The notes under the pieces: generated by a model | Database searches by the model: none | The model's input: the letters and a program-made list of their open reading frames with translations, nothing else | What the model was told of the DNA's origin: nothing | Part shown: positions 23,767 to 36,279 of the stretch, one piece after another | Position numbering within the stretch: the stretch's first letter is position 1 | Layout of the letters: each line of letters opens with the position of its first letter | Translations under genes and position numbers: made by a program | Source of the DNA: Eunapius fragilis | Lineage: Eukaryota; Porifera; Demospongiae; Spongillida; Spongillidae | NCBI GenBank assembly: GCA_963681505.1 | Contig: OY811973.1 | Span: forward strand, 13,642,237 to 13,706,236 | Length of the DNA: 64,000 nucleotides | Direction of reading: 5' to 3'

Positions 23767-24317
23767 TCGATTGAATCATCGATCACGTCCATCGATCGAT
23801 CAGCCCATCGATCCCATCGATCGATCACACCCATCGATCGATCACGTTCATCGATCACGTCCATCGATCGATCACGTCCATCGATCACGTCCATCGATCA
23901 CGTCCATCGATCGATCACGTCCGTCGATCACGTCCATCGATCACGTCCATCGATCACGGCCATCGATCACGGCCATCGATCACGGCCATCGATCACGGCC
24001 ATCGATCACGGCCATCGATCACGGCCATCGATCACGGCCATCGATCACGGCCATCGATCACGTCCATCGATCACGGCCATCGATCACGGCCATCGATCAC
24101 GGCCATCGATCACGGCCATCGATCACGTCCATCGATCACGTCCATCGATCACGGCCATCGATCATGGCCATCGATCACGGCCATCGATCACGGCCATCGA
24201 TCACGTCCATCGATCACGGCCATCGATCACGGCCATCGATCACGGCCATCGATCACGTCCATCGATCACGGCCATCGATCACGTCCATCGATCACGTCCA
24301 TCGATCACGTCCAACGA
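23767..24317 (+). repeat. 13-bp CATCGATC satellite, left tip of Z
   Basis: About 42 copies of CATCGATCACGGC or CATCGATCACGTC, with occasional extra CGAT steps. Each unit contains the self-complementary ATCGAT. The long frame (RSRPSITAIDHGH)n is a by-product of a unit not divisible by three. Confidence 0.95.
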
Positions 24318-25130
24318 TCATTTGCCATATGTGCCAATATTTTATACATCATGAATTCTTAATTTCATGTTTATAGCTTTAATATATCGCGAGATAATAA
24401 TTACGTGCCGGCATGCAGAAATCTGCTACTGTATGTACAATCAATGCTATTCTTTTTTTTTTCTCCCAGCTTTCTTCAAGTAAAGGTGGGGAGGTAGATA
24501 AGGCGGGAAGAATTCTCTCTTACTGACGCCGACCGGAACTTCAGAAAAATGAATGACACTCTATGTACTCAGCGCAAGAATTTTAGTTCGCTGCAGCATG
24601 CAGTCTTTCAGTGGCAAATTTTGTTATCTTGATTTGCATCCTTTGTGTATTGTGACAAGGCATGCATGCATGAGGATTTGATTAACATTATAATTTTTTT
24701 AATAAATAAAGTTCCCAAATCGGTTTGTAGGTAGAAGGATCCTTTAACTATTGATTTGTCCTGTTCGTTAATTTCATCCGTTGCGGAGATACAGCTGTGC
24801 AAAGTATGTGCATCCTTCCCGCCATTGTATGGTCGTAGCCGGACATGAATATTCAAACAGCTATTGATAACGTAACCACACCCATGAACGTCACGTACGT
24901 GGGTGGGAATGAGCGTAGCGGTGATGTCATACATCCGCACGTGATGGGGCTGTCAAACAGGTTTGAATATTCAGCTGTGCTAAAAGTATACGGGTGGCGG
25001 GTGCACTCATCGTACTTTTTATTTTTATTTTTGAAATTGAAAATTATAAATCAACAAAAGATCAAGAAAAAAAAACATCGAATGAAAGAAGATTAAATTA
25101 AGCATTTACACAGATTCAATGGTATAATGA
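24318..25130. other. Z arm middle: untranslated module
   Basis: Lies between the satellite and the HECT copy. It includes GGAGATACAGCTGTGCAAA and CCCGCCATTGTATGG, also present in the arms of the foldback at 6129-8471, and GTAACCACACCCATGAACG. The mirrored stretch is 34616-35258. Confidence 0.6.
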
Positions 25131-26078
25131 TTAATACAATCCAAATCCGCCATGATTTAAAAAACCATAGGATACATGCACTTCAAAAGCGTCATATGAT
25201 TCATGGCAGGTTGGAAGTGTCAGTTCAAGAGCACAAGTCGAGGCCATAGGGTACTTAGTTGTATTATTAAACAATATTGATGGTGTTATGTCAAAACCTC
25301 CTTGAGGAATTGATGAAGCTCCAGAAAAGAACTCCAACACTTGTTGCAAAGATGCATCAGCAATACAACTAGCTATAAAAATGAAAAGTGTTTATTGGTT
25401 AGCAATATGTGGTATTGCATGGATTTTACCTTCACATTTGTACAGATAATCTAAAAACATCATATATGCCTCCTCTTCCTTCTTTCTACAATTGCTGCCT
25501 TCACACGACCATCGCACATTGAACAGCTCCTTTATTGCATCTACATGGATGATTAATAGATTCAATGGCATTTTAGATGAAGTATAGGCAAAAAATTATG
25601 AGCACACTTTAAAAACAAAATTCATTACAAGCTTCAGCAGTGTAATATGCTCACTTGCTGATAAGGAACTCTGTTTTGTAGCCAGAAACAATGGCTCGAA
25701 CAATTGTGGGTTGTGCTGTATCTCCTCTAGCAGACCGAGTGCTTGTACTCCAGTCATGAGCTGATCGAGCTCCGCTTTACAATGAAGAATTACGTGATGC
25801 AGCTTGATACAATTCATTATTCTGTCCTTGTCCTTCAGCTTCCATTTTAATATTAGGCACCCAACTCGCTGGAGTTCATCGCAGTGATCAGAACATATAA
25901 GACTGATTGTCGCATCAGAGTCAGCATTGCTTAGCTACGGTTAAAGAAAAAAAAAATGATTCTGTTAACACATTAATTAAGAACCAATTCACCTTTTCCA
26001 GTACTGCCTTAGCTTCCTCATTACCAACTTCCTCATTACCAATAACAATTTCACTCACACTGCAACCACTGATGTACT
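25131..26078 (-). pseudogene. Partial HECT gene copy in the left arm of Z
   Basis: Reverse complement of 33667-34615, carrying the last three or four exons including the C-lobe with its catalytic cysteine and the stop codon. It lacks the upstream N-lobe exons because the arm ends at 26078. Reading frames match the right-arm copy with almost no differences, so the arms are recent or kept alike by gene conversion. It is not expected to make an active ligase alone. Confidence 0.85.
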
Positions 26079-26477
26079 GACTGACGCGGGAACGTTTATA
26101 TCGCTTTCTACCTCTTTTATGAAAAGGGTGATTTCTGATACCTGTATATTAAATCATACTGTTATATATTGTAAGACCATTATTACACATACTATATCCA
26201 GGCACTTCTGTACTGGCCATGCAGTCTCTATCAACTCTGTTGAGTTATTGGAGAGCTCGTGCATGATGCATGTGTACGATATTCAGATTGAGTATGTCCC
26301 ATCAGTAAATTTCTTCTCATAGAACTGACATCACATATATATTTACCTCCATGTATGCATGCCCTACACAACTTTCCTTATGAAGTTCTACTGAAAGGGC
26401 ATTCACTGTTCACTATATCTTCAAGGATTATAATGAAAACTGTAGGTGATCTTACGTATAAGGAGCTCAAGGTCTTC

Positions 26478-29400
26478 TCAATGAGGGAAAGAACTTAACA
26501 TATAACGATGTAAACCCCACTTCAGAGCACATATATCATCCACATCTGGCTTGTTGTAGTAAGATGGGATCAGGAATTTCTCCACATTCTTAGAACCAAA
26601 ACAGCCTCTTTCACTACTATGAATGTTGTCATTACTGCTATCATTGTGGTCAGGGGTACTTTGATTCGAAAATGTGTCACTTTTATTGTCATTACAATGC
26701 ACTGGAGCTGGGGAAAAAAACGCAAAAAATATGCATCACCATTTATTTCACATGTAGAATACCCTACTGTCTTCAGGTATAATAACAGCTTTTACAAAGA
26801 GCATTGATGGGCGATGAAGTAGTGTTTCCTATCCAAGTAAACAAGAAAGGATAATAAGCTAATGTCACTACCAAAGCCATACCTTATACACAGCATTCTC
26901 TTATGAAACATAGTTTTAAAAAAAGACAGTAACGCATGCTTTTTATCCTGAATAGTTATTGACCTGTTGATATCTTCATAGGGAACAAATCATTAACTGA
27001 GAGCTCATACAACATTTGGAGACAAAACCTTTTCACCATATCCTGAAAGTGAAATACTTTTTAAAGGCCTGCTGGATACATTAGCAGTGTACTTGGATGT
27101 ATTCAATTGTAACATTTTCCAACACAAGCCTAGCAGCCTGTTGTGCGATATTATTGCAATGTGCATAAAAAATGATGTAAAATAAACTTACATGTACTAG
27201 ACATGCATACATACCGCAGTCACTTGTGTTTCCCTGACTGGGCAATTTGCTGTTCTGAAATGTTGTGATAAGTGGAATATGATACATTTGATATCAATAT
27301 GACAGTTCCCTATTCCAACAGGGTAGGTGTGCACATGTCAGGATGGGGGACCCAACGCCACACATAGCTCCCCAATGCCTGACTGACTAGTTAGTGACCC
27401 CCAAATGAAATCATTCATATCATCTTCACTAAAGATGGATGCCACCTATGAAAGCAGATCCAGACATTCTGATGACAGTTCCCTGTTCCCACAGTGTAGG
27501 TGTGTACATGTGAGGATTGGGAACCCAACGTCACGCGTAGTTCCCCAATGCCTGACTGACTTATGAGTGACCCCCAATGCAATTATTCACATATCTTCAC
27601 TGAAGACGGATGCAACCTCTGTAAGTTCTAAAGTGGATCCAGACAATCTGATGACAGTTCCCTGTTCCCACAGGGTAGGTGTGTACATGTGGGGATGGGG
27701 AACCCAACGCCACGCGTAATTCCCCAATGCCTGACTGACTTATGAGTGACCCCCAATGCAATTATTCACATATCTTCACTGAAGATGGATGCAACCTATG
27801 TAAGTTCTAAAGCAGATCCAGACATTCTGATGACAGTTCCGTATTCACAAAGGGTAGATGTGTACATGTGAGGATGGAGAACCCAACGCCCCTCGTAGTT
27901 CCCCAATGCCTGACCATCTTGTGAGTGACCCCCAAATGAAATTATTCCCATCTCATCTTCACAGAAGATGGATGCCACCTCTGTAAGTTTTATAGCAGAT
28001 CGACACATTCTGATGACAGTTCCCTGTTCCTACAGGGTAGGTGTTTACATCTGAGGATGGGAAACACTATGCCATGGCTAGTTCCTGGATGCTGTCTCCT
28101 TCCTGGACCATTTTTTCAATGGCCTACTTGACAACGCTTTTAAGGATAACCAAGTAATCTGAATGGTGCTGCATGTCCGATGTATTATAATTTGGAATAT
28201 GCAAAACAATGATACATTTCAGTGCATGTTTATGCTTTTAACTCTTTAACGGGCGGAAGTCAATTATTGCCGTGGGCGGGTCGTTTAATTGTTATCGCGC
28301 GATAATAGCGTACATGTTTCCAACGTGGTTTTCTTGGTGGTAGGTGACTTTTAGAAGATACGCTACCAGTTTTGGGACGGGAAAACGTTATAGAAGTGAA
28401 ATATCTTTGTTGCCATGTTATGTGTTACGAATGTAGATTGTGCGACTGCTGCGCAAAATTGCGCACCCGCCCACCGGCATGGGTACGTTACGGCGCAATA
28501 TTGCGCAGCTGCCCACGAAAGAGTTAAAAACCTGGATTCGTGTTGGTGTGGAGCATGTGTTAGTTGAAAGGTTCGGTGTGCAGGTATTAATAGATGAAAT
28601 CTGAGGAGTTACTAAGACCAGTTGCTAAAGTGTTGTCATTAATTTTACAATTAGAACAGAATGAATGGATCTGCTTTAGAAATTACAGAGGTGGTGTCCA
28701 TCTTCAGTGAAGATGATATGTTAATAATTTCCTTTGGGGTTAATTCACAGGTTGGCCAGGCATTTGGGAACTACGCGTGGCGTTGGGTTCCCCATCCTCA
28801 CATGTACACATCTACCCTGTGAGAACAGGGAACTATCATCAGAATGTCTGGATCCGCTTTAGAACTTACAGAGGTGGCATCCATCTTCAGTGAAGTTGAT
28901 GAATGAATTATTTCATTTGAGGTTCCTAACAAGTTGGCTAGTCATTTGGGAACTACGCATGGCGTTGGGTTCCCCATCTTCACATGTACACACCTACCCT
29001 GTGGGAACAGGGAATTGTCATCTAAATGTCTGGATCTGCTTTAGAACTTACAGAGGTGGCATCCATCTTCAGTTAAGATAATATGTGAATAATTTCATTT
29101 GGGGGTCACTCACAAGTTGGCCAGGCATTGGGAAACTACGCGTGGCGTTGGGTTCCCCATCCTCACATGTACTCACCTCCCCTGTGGGAACAGGGAACTG
29201 TCATCAGAATGTCTGGATCCACTTTAGAACTTACAGAGGTGGCATCCATCTTCAGTGAACATGATGTGTGAATAATTTCATTTGAGGTTCCTCACAAGTT
29301 GGCCAGGCATTAGGGAACTACGCGTGGCGTTGGGTTCCCCATCTTCACATGTACACATGCACCTACCCTGTGGGAACAGGAATATGTCATCAAAATGTCT

Positions 29401-30343
29401 GGATCTGCGTTAGAACTTACAGAGATGGCATCCATCTTCAGTTAAGATAATATGTGAATAATTTCATTTGGGGGTCACTCACAAGTTGGCCAGGCATTGG
29501 GAAACTACGCGTGGCGTTGGGTTCCCCATCCTCACATGTACTCACCTCCCCTGTGGGAATAGGGAATTGCCATCAGAATGTCTGGATCTGCTTTAGAACT
29601 TACAGAGGTGGCATCCATCCCCAGTGAAGAAAAATGTAGTGCTTCAATATGTTTGAACTGATCTGCACACATGCAGGCTGCCTATATATGTACATGACAG
29701 AACAAAGGATTGTGTCAAAACAACTATAGCACTGCATGAATTCAGTTCAATGCACTCTTTCATAAGATGAATGGTGGTTCAGAGCATGGTGCAACTCAGT
29801 CCCTCAATGTTGGAAACCAGTGGTGCATGCACTATTCATATACATGTAAGCTGGGTGCATGTTACCCAATCATGAAATTGATTTGGTTGACAACCTAAGC
29901 TATGAATAGATCAATTGTTTGGACCCGTTCTGAACCGTCGCATACATTGGTCCAACACTAAGGATGTTTGCTACATTTTTTAAGCATCTAGGAACAGTGA
30001 GTATGGCGTATGAGTTGCATGTTGTGTCGTTTTTGATTTTTGATTCAATTCGTGCATTGTCATGGGCGTTTTATATTATATTCTCTGAGTTTGGTGAGAG
30101 CTGAGACTTAGATGCGTTGCGTACCTACCATGTCCTAAGCATCGCCGTTAGAATGGTCATACCGACAACCGTGGACTAACCTCATACAGTCATCAAACGC
30201 ACATTCCTCAGCCTAACATTGTAAAATGTGCGGCTGAGGAATGTGCGGCTAACTTCAACGGGGTCGCCAACACAACAGTCATCAATTAACTTTGCGATCT
30301 TCTTTGCACGATTCTTTTCTCTTCGCGATCGACGTGACGGCAT
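26478..30343 (-). CDS. Ulp1-like cysteine protease gene of Z (fragmentary model)
   Basis: A minus-strand ATG at 30341-30343 opens a basic N-terminus (MPSRRSRREKNRAKKIAKL). A segment at about 29990-29860 reads LKNVANILSVGPMYATVQNG and then HDWVT (29860-29874), aligned by eye with the Ginger Ulp1 domain at 54500-54650 (LKNQFSHVGGL, HHWVT). The exon at about 27285-27190 has QGNTSDCGMYACLV, the Ulp1/C48 active-site cysteine motif. The exon at 27052-26962 (DMVKRFCLQMLYELSVNDLF) matches the helix following it. The last exon, 26708-26478, ends in LHRYMLSSFPH and is unrecognised. Several exon joins, and the frame near 29890, are unresolved; some may be decayed. The role in the family is deSUMOylation-like or polyprotein-like proteolysis; the substrate is unknown. 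Confidence 0.55.
27301..28070 (+). repeat. ~180-bp tandem repeat, forward array
   Basis: About 4.3 units containing GATGACAGTTCCCTGTTCCC, GGGAACCCAACGCCACG and CTTCACTGAAGATGGATG. It lies within the presumed intron of the Ulp1-like gene. Confidence 0.9.
28242..28523. mobile_element. 282-bp MITE with TTAA target site
   Basis: Inverted ends CTCTTTAACGGGC and GCCCACGAAAGAG are flanked by TTAA at 28238-28241 and 28524-28527, the pattern of piggyBac- or Kolobok-type non-autonomous elements. The interior is GC-rich with GCGCAATATTGCGCA-like palindromes. It lies between two oppositely oriented arrays of the 180-bp repeat. Confidence 0.75.
28662..29640 (-). repeat. ~182-bp tandem repeat, inverted array
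   Basis: About 5.3 units of the same family as 27301-28070 in reverse orientation. The pair could form a large stem around the TTAA element. Confidence 0.9.
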
Positions 30344-31567
30344 TTTGAAGAAAACAAACCAGACACGTCAAGCTTTTGGTATTACAATCGTGACAACAAT
30401 TGAATAGTATTAACTGTAGCGCATTATATAACGTGTTCAACCACACGTTCCCGCCCACTTTTATGTCTTCCAAAGGCCGATAAAATCTGTTGTGGGCTAT
30501 ACTAACAAAACAGAGATTGAAATTTGTGTCAAGCATAACTCTCGTTACTAACATAATAAAACAAATCCAACTCGACAATAGAGCTCTTTCATGGTCACAT
30601 GACGCGTGGGCTTTAATTTCTTTATTGTCCGCCATATTGGTGCTCGGAAATATAGTTTTGGTACTTTTGATAACTCGCGCTCCGAGGGCACAAGTATTTT
30701 TACAAATGTTAGTCATGTGTTAGACCACAATAATATGGCGGACTAATTAGAAGATGAATGCTATTAAGTCACGCGATGAAAGAGCTTGTTGGTTCTAGTG
30801 CTTCAGCATAACGGCTAACATTATACTTCAATCGTGACAAAGATGCAATATAATGCAATAAACCTCTTATCCGAGCAAATATCTTATCACATTCGGAAGA
30901 AGGAGAAACTTTTTTTCAGGTTCGAGTGTGGGAACGAGAGAGCTTTATCTCTGTTGTCTGAGGTTTCTAAGCGTCGGCAGTTTTATTACATTGTAGGTAA
31001 TTGTTGGCTGTATCCAAATACGCTCGCTAAAGTCCAACTGATTCTACGGTGCAACGGCAATAGTGGAATCTGGTTTTTTGCTAATCGTATTCATCACACT
31101 TCAAATCCTACATAAGACCTACTAACGTAGGTCCTGATAATATCAGGGGGTATCTAATCGGCAGTGTAACCAATTGGTTGTTAATTTCATCAATGATACA
31201 CCGTTCATTAATATTCATAGGGGGCGTCTGTAGGGTATTGATTGTCAATGATATACCGCTCATTAGTATTCATAGGGGGCGTCTGTAGGGTATGAACCGA
31301 CCGTATCATTGCGTGATTGTCAAATCAGCGGTTGTACTTAGGCCTCCACTTTGTACAACTGTATATCTACATTGTCCTGTACTGTTATGAAAGGCATGTA
31401 TAGTGTAGCCAATCTGCACTGCATGTCACTGTTTTTTTTTTCAAGCCTGTATGTGTATGTGGCCCGGATCGTGGTCTAGACCAGGGGATACTTGGACTGT
31501 ATCACTGAGTGTCCCTATATAAGTATGCGCTCACGTGATGTGCTTCCGATCTTTCTCGATATAATGT
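30344..31567. promoter_or_regulatory. Divergent intergenic region of Z
   Basis: Lies between the start of the Ulp1-like gene (-) and the HECT gene (+), so promoters for both should be here. It contains an imperfect inverted repeat (GAGCTCTTTCATGGTCAC at about 30581 versus GATGAAAGAGC at about 30776, with CCGCCATATTG and AATATGGCGG inside), perhaps a MITE. A tandem duplication with CATAGGGGGCGTCTGTAGGG is at about 31215 and 31269. An open frame at 30834-31115 is not recognised. Confidence 0.4.
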
Positions 31568-34500
31568 ATGCTTATACAAACTACAACTACATGTATGTCA
31601 TTTCCATTACACAAGGGTGTACACATGCTGTTACTTTTAAATAGTTGCCGGGATGGAGGTCAGTCATCCACTGTGTGCAGCCCCGCATTGGGTACCCTGA
31701 GACAGATTAGGAGGAGCAATTCCCAAAGAGAACAAAGGAGTAATTTTGCTCCATACCCGACTGGAGACAAAAAGAAAGCAAAAAAACAATCTTGGACAGT
31801 TCGATTTGTCTGTCTCGACTCGACTAATGCAACTTCTGCACCGTGCACTCCTTCAGCAAAAGAAAAACTTGTCGCTGCTGGGCTTGGAGAAAAGAAATTC
31901 ACCATTCCAGACACATCCTGCTCGAAAAATGCATTCAACGATGCAATTTTGGAATTGTTTCCAAGACTCAGGGAATCCGGAGGCTATGAGTTGCTGAAAT
32001 GTGTTCCAAATTCAAAACAGTTGGAGATTGTATCATCCAGAATCTCACAGAGTCCTTCATTGCTAAGATCAGTGGTCGGAAATGGCCGGGTATTTATTCG
32101 ACCTGTTCAGAATAATCTTAGTCTGGTTCCAGAAGAACGTTTATCTTCATCCCCTGAGGTAAGCCTGAAGAATTGACTGATGCATGTGATGTGACATCAT
32201 ATTTTTTGCAGAGAACTGAGAAGTGCCTTCACTGCCTGAAGGAAATTGTGGTGCATGAATTAAGAACTCATGTTGCAACATGCAGTGAAAGGTATGAGCC
32301 TTATATGATGATACTAGTCTACAGGTATCTAATCTTTGTACTGCATGTTTTGTTATCTACACTTGTTGTTTTATGTATCTTTTGATTTCAGTGGTGATGC
32401 ACAGGGAGTGAGATGTCGTGACAACATGCAAACAGGAAGGTATACTACTAATATCACTTATGACATGTTACTCTTCAGTGTTCCTTATTATGTTAGTGAT
32501 GGACAGAACAGTAGTGGTGCAAGTGTTGGTGCAAGTGCAGGCATGCGATTAAGAAGAGAAAGGTATTTTTATGTTATCACAAAGACAAAAAGATATGTCA
32601 CTAATTTCAATAATTTTATTCTTTAGTGTTCCTTATGACGTACAGAACAGTAGTGACATGCTTACAAGAAGGACAATAGAAAGGTCAATTTTTTTGTGTG
32701 TACATACAAAAAAAAAACTCACTGCTTTCCCGTTATTAGTGATGGACAGAACAGTAGCAGCATGCAAACACGAAGCACACAAAGAGAAAGGTAAAGTTAG
32801 TCATAAAAAGTAGTTTTGACGCATGTTAAGGAAGTCATGTTTTTACCTCAGGGTTCCTACAGAAGCCAGAAATGCTACAAATGATATGGAATGTGTCAGT
32901 ACATTGTCAAGGTGACTTAAAATCTCATGCAGTTAACTATCACTTAGTAAATGTATTATTTTACTCACAGTGATGCTGAGGTTCTTGTCATCTCAGATGT
33001 AAGAATTCACAACACACTGATGTTTCCTATTCATTTTTTGTCCAAATTGTAGTCAGATGAAATTGAAGCTGAGCTTATGCAGCATGTAATGGATATAAGC
33101 AAATCTGACCAGTAAGGAAATTATAACTCAAATGCTATGACAATGTCTATTTCTCTTATGTCAGAAATGAAGGAAGTGGTTCGTTAACATTATCTTCAGT
33201 CCTTGAAAAGTTGACAGCCTTGATTGACTCCGAAAAGATCACAGCTATTGCAATAAGGAGAACCAATGTCCTCAATGATGCCATGCGTGCATTGGCACGC
33301 CCAAACTTTGGTTTATCCAATAGCATTAAGGTAACTTTGCAATGCTAATTGACTGATGCCCTTGTGAGTTATTTCTTTTCATAGGTTGAGTTTTTAGGTG
33401 AACCAGGAGTTGATGGTGGTGGTCCTAGAAGGGAACTCTTTTCAATCCTTAGCCGAGAAATGTTTAAAGTCGTATTTAATGAAAAGGGTTGCCTTAGACA
33501 TGATGTTGTGGCACTACAGGTTGCACAATATTGTATGTTGTGCCAGCCAGTATTATTTATACTATATCATTTCAGGCAAAGAGGTTCATGTATACTGGCC
33601 AATTGATCTCGTTGGGTGTTGTGCATTGTGGGTCCAGCTTTGCATTCTTTTCACCCGCACTGTACAAGTACATCAGTGGTTGCAGTGTGAGTGAAATTGT
33701 TATTGGTAATGAGGAAGTTGGTAATGAGGAAGCTAAGGCAGTACTGGAAAAGGTGAATTGGTTCTTAATTAATGTGTTAACAGAATCATTTTTTTTTCTT
33801 TAACCGTAGCTAAGCAATGCTGACTCTGATGCGACAATCAGTCTTATATGTTCTGATCACTGCGATGAACTCCAGCGAGTTGGGTGCCTAATATTAAAAT
33901 GGAAGCTGAAGGACAAGGACAGAATAATGAATTGTATCAAGCTGCATCACGTAATTCTTCATTGTAAAGCGGAGCTCGATCAGCTCATGACTGGAGTACA
34001 AGCACTCGGTCTGCTAGAGGAGATACAGCACAACCCACAATTGTTCGAGCCATTGTTTCTGGCTACAAAACAGAGTTCCTTATCAGCAAGTGAACATATT
34101 ACACTGCTGAAGCTTGTAATGAATTTTGTTTTTAAAGTGTGCTCATAATTTTTTGCCTATACTTCATCTAAAATGCCATTGAATCTATTAATCATCCATG
34201 TAGATGCAATAAAGGAGCTGTTCAATGTGCGATGGTCGTGTGAAGGCAGCAATTGTAGAAAGAAGGAAGAGGAGGCATATATGATGTTTTTAGATTATCT
34301 GTACAAATGTGAAGGTAAAATCCATGCAATACCACATATTGCTAACCAATAAACACTTTTCATTTTTATAGCTAGTTGTATATTGCTGATGCATCTTTGC
34401 AACAAGTGTTGGAGTTCTTTTCTGGAGCTTCATCAATTCCTCAAGGAGGTTTTGACATAACACCATCAATATTGTTTAATAATACAACTAAGTACCCTAT

Positions 34501-34615
34501 GGCCTCGACTTGTGCTCTTGAACTGACACTTCCAACCTGCCATGAATCATATGACGCTTTTGAAGTGCATGTATCCTATGGTTTTTTAAATCATGGCGGA
34601 TTTGGATTGTATTAA
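31568..34615 (+). CDS. HECT-type E3 ubiquitin ligase carried by Z
   Basis: About 14 exons. Exon 1 (31568-32158) has a basic Ser-rich start and a domain with LVAAGLGEKKFTIPD, AILELFPRLRESGGYELL and VFIRPVQNNLSL, the region found before HECT in G2E3-like proteins of fish and invertebrates. Exon 2 (32212-32291) is a small zinc finger, C-x2-C...H-x3-C (EKCLHCLKEIVVHELRTHVATC region). Five short Ser-rich exons follow, several starting with VP or SD, apparently duplicated. The HECT N-lobe starts at 33165; 33385-33519 has FLGEPGVDGGGPRRELF. The C-lobe exon 34372-34615 holds the catalytic cysteine in MASTCALELTLP and ends GGFGLY. The enzyme takes ubiquitin from an E2 onto that cysteine and transfers it to a substrate. 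All key residues are present. The start codon is the first plausible ATG and may be downstream of the true start. Confidence 0.85.
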
Positions 34616-35258
34616 GCATTATACCATTGAATCTGTGTAAATGCTTAATTTAATCTTCATTCATTCGATGTTTTTTTTTCTTGATCTTTTGTTGATTTAT
34701 AATTTTCAATTTCAAAAATAAAAATAAAAAGTACGATGAGTGCACCCGCCACCCGTATACTTTTAGCACAGCTGAATATTCAAACCTGTTTGACAGCCCC
34801 ATCACGTGCGGATGTATGACATCACCGCTACGCTCATTCCCACCCACGTACGTGACGTTCATGGGTGTGGTTACGTTATCAATAGCTGTTTGAATATTCA
34901 TGTCCAGCTACGACCATACAATGGCGGGAAGGATGCACATACTTTGCACAGCTGTATCTCCGCAACGGATGAAATTAACGAACAGGACAAATCAATAGTT
35001 AAAGGATCCTTCTACCTACAAACCGATTTGGGAACTTTATTTATTAAAAAAATTATAATGTTAATCAAATCCTCATGCATGCATGCCTTGTCACAATACA
35101 CAAAGGATGCAAATCAAGATAACAAAATTTGCCACTGAAAGACTGCATGCTGCAGCGAACTAAAATTCTTGCGCTGAGTACATAGAGTGTCATTCATTTT
35201 TCTGAAGTTCCGGTCGGCGTCAGTAAGAGAGAATTCTTCCCGCCTTATCTACCTCCCC
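33667..35258. repeat. Right inverted arm of Z, inner part
   Basis: Inverse of 24490-26078. It contains the HECT C-terminal exons and the 3' untranslated module. It stops abruptly at 35258 where the 10.3-kb insertion begins, and resumes at 45554. Confidence 0.85.
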
Positions 35259-36279
35259 ACATATCGAGAAATTGGCGGTCAAAAGGATTACGCGGTATTC
35301 GGTCATTGCGTAATTCGGTGTCCATAGAAAATGTATGGACGCATTCAGAAAACTGCATCTAACTGCAGAAAAAAAAATTATATTGACTAGGTGCTCTCGG
35401 ATTTGTAATGTGGGGACTATTTGGCATATTTTGAGTAGTTTTTCGCACCTTAGGTACTTATATCCGCACTTCCACATTAATTATGCAAGGTTTCCAATGT
35501 CCATTCATTTTATCTCATTTCGTTATTCAGTCATCAATAGTTTCCCAACCAAATGATAATTTCGTTAGGTGCCAACGGATTATATGAGAGCAGTAAGTGT
35601 ACTTATTTATCATCATTTTTTCAGAGCTTAGGGCCTTCAAATCGCACTTCCGTTGAATGGTTAGTGAGATACACCCCGCATACAAGACGATCATCACGTG
35701 CCCCTTATCATCAGTCGGCCGTGCCCAGACCTAGCTGTTTTTTGATGTTGTAGTTAAATGACCAATAATTATTGCTATGTACTGACTTAGCATGATGACC
35801 ACATGTAGGAGTGGCTAGGTGGCACTAATCGGGAAAGACGGAGGTTGCGATTACACAAAGGAGTTTGCCACTCAGAGAATCGACACGGGCATACAACCAG
35901 ACTTATTACGGAAGGATCTTGTAAGTCTCAGAGTACTAGTTAAGTAGCATGAATGCAAAACGTATATTGGATGGTAGTGACTGTTCGTAATACGCTAAAA
36001 GGTTATATACCGGAGCGGTAGTACATGTAAGAGCTTACACGTAGAGGTAACGTCTGGTACAAACGGCGGGAGCATCAAATATACAAGAGCTGCCATATTT
36101 CTATACGACTGACGGTACGCACTTTATTGACCTTTCCCATTGAAAATGAATGCATCATAAAAGATTGAATACTTCTAACTTTGCAAAAGCTAGTCCGACT
36201 TTAAGTTTAGGTGCATTAGATTTGTGCCAACTGCAGCATTTGAAAACTACCATGTTTTCTCGTACAATGTCCCATGTGT

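Larger units (their letters stand above)
23597..26078. repeat. Left inverted arm of Z
   Basis: Matches the right arm in reverse through the satellite array, the AT-rich middle and the last exons of the HECT gene. The inner boundary falls at about 26078, inside HECT coding sequence. The length difference between arms (about 50 bp) is explained by satellite copy number. Confidence 0.85.

Noticed and set aside
23702-24376. Ser/Arg/His-rich 224-codon frame, and its mirror at 45686-46390
   Set aside because: It is the translation of the 13-bp CATCGATC satellite, not a gene.
30282-30716. 144-codon minus-strand frame
   Set aside because: Most of it lies upstream of, and in another frame from, the better supported ATG at 30343, and part is one arm of an imperfect inverted repeat.
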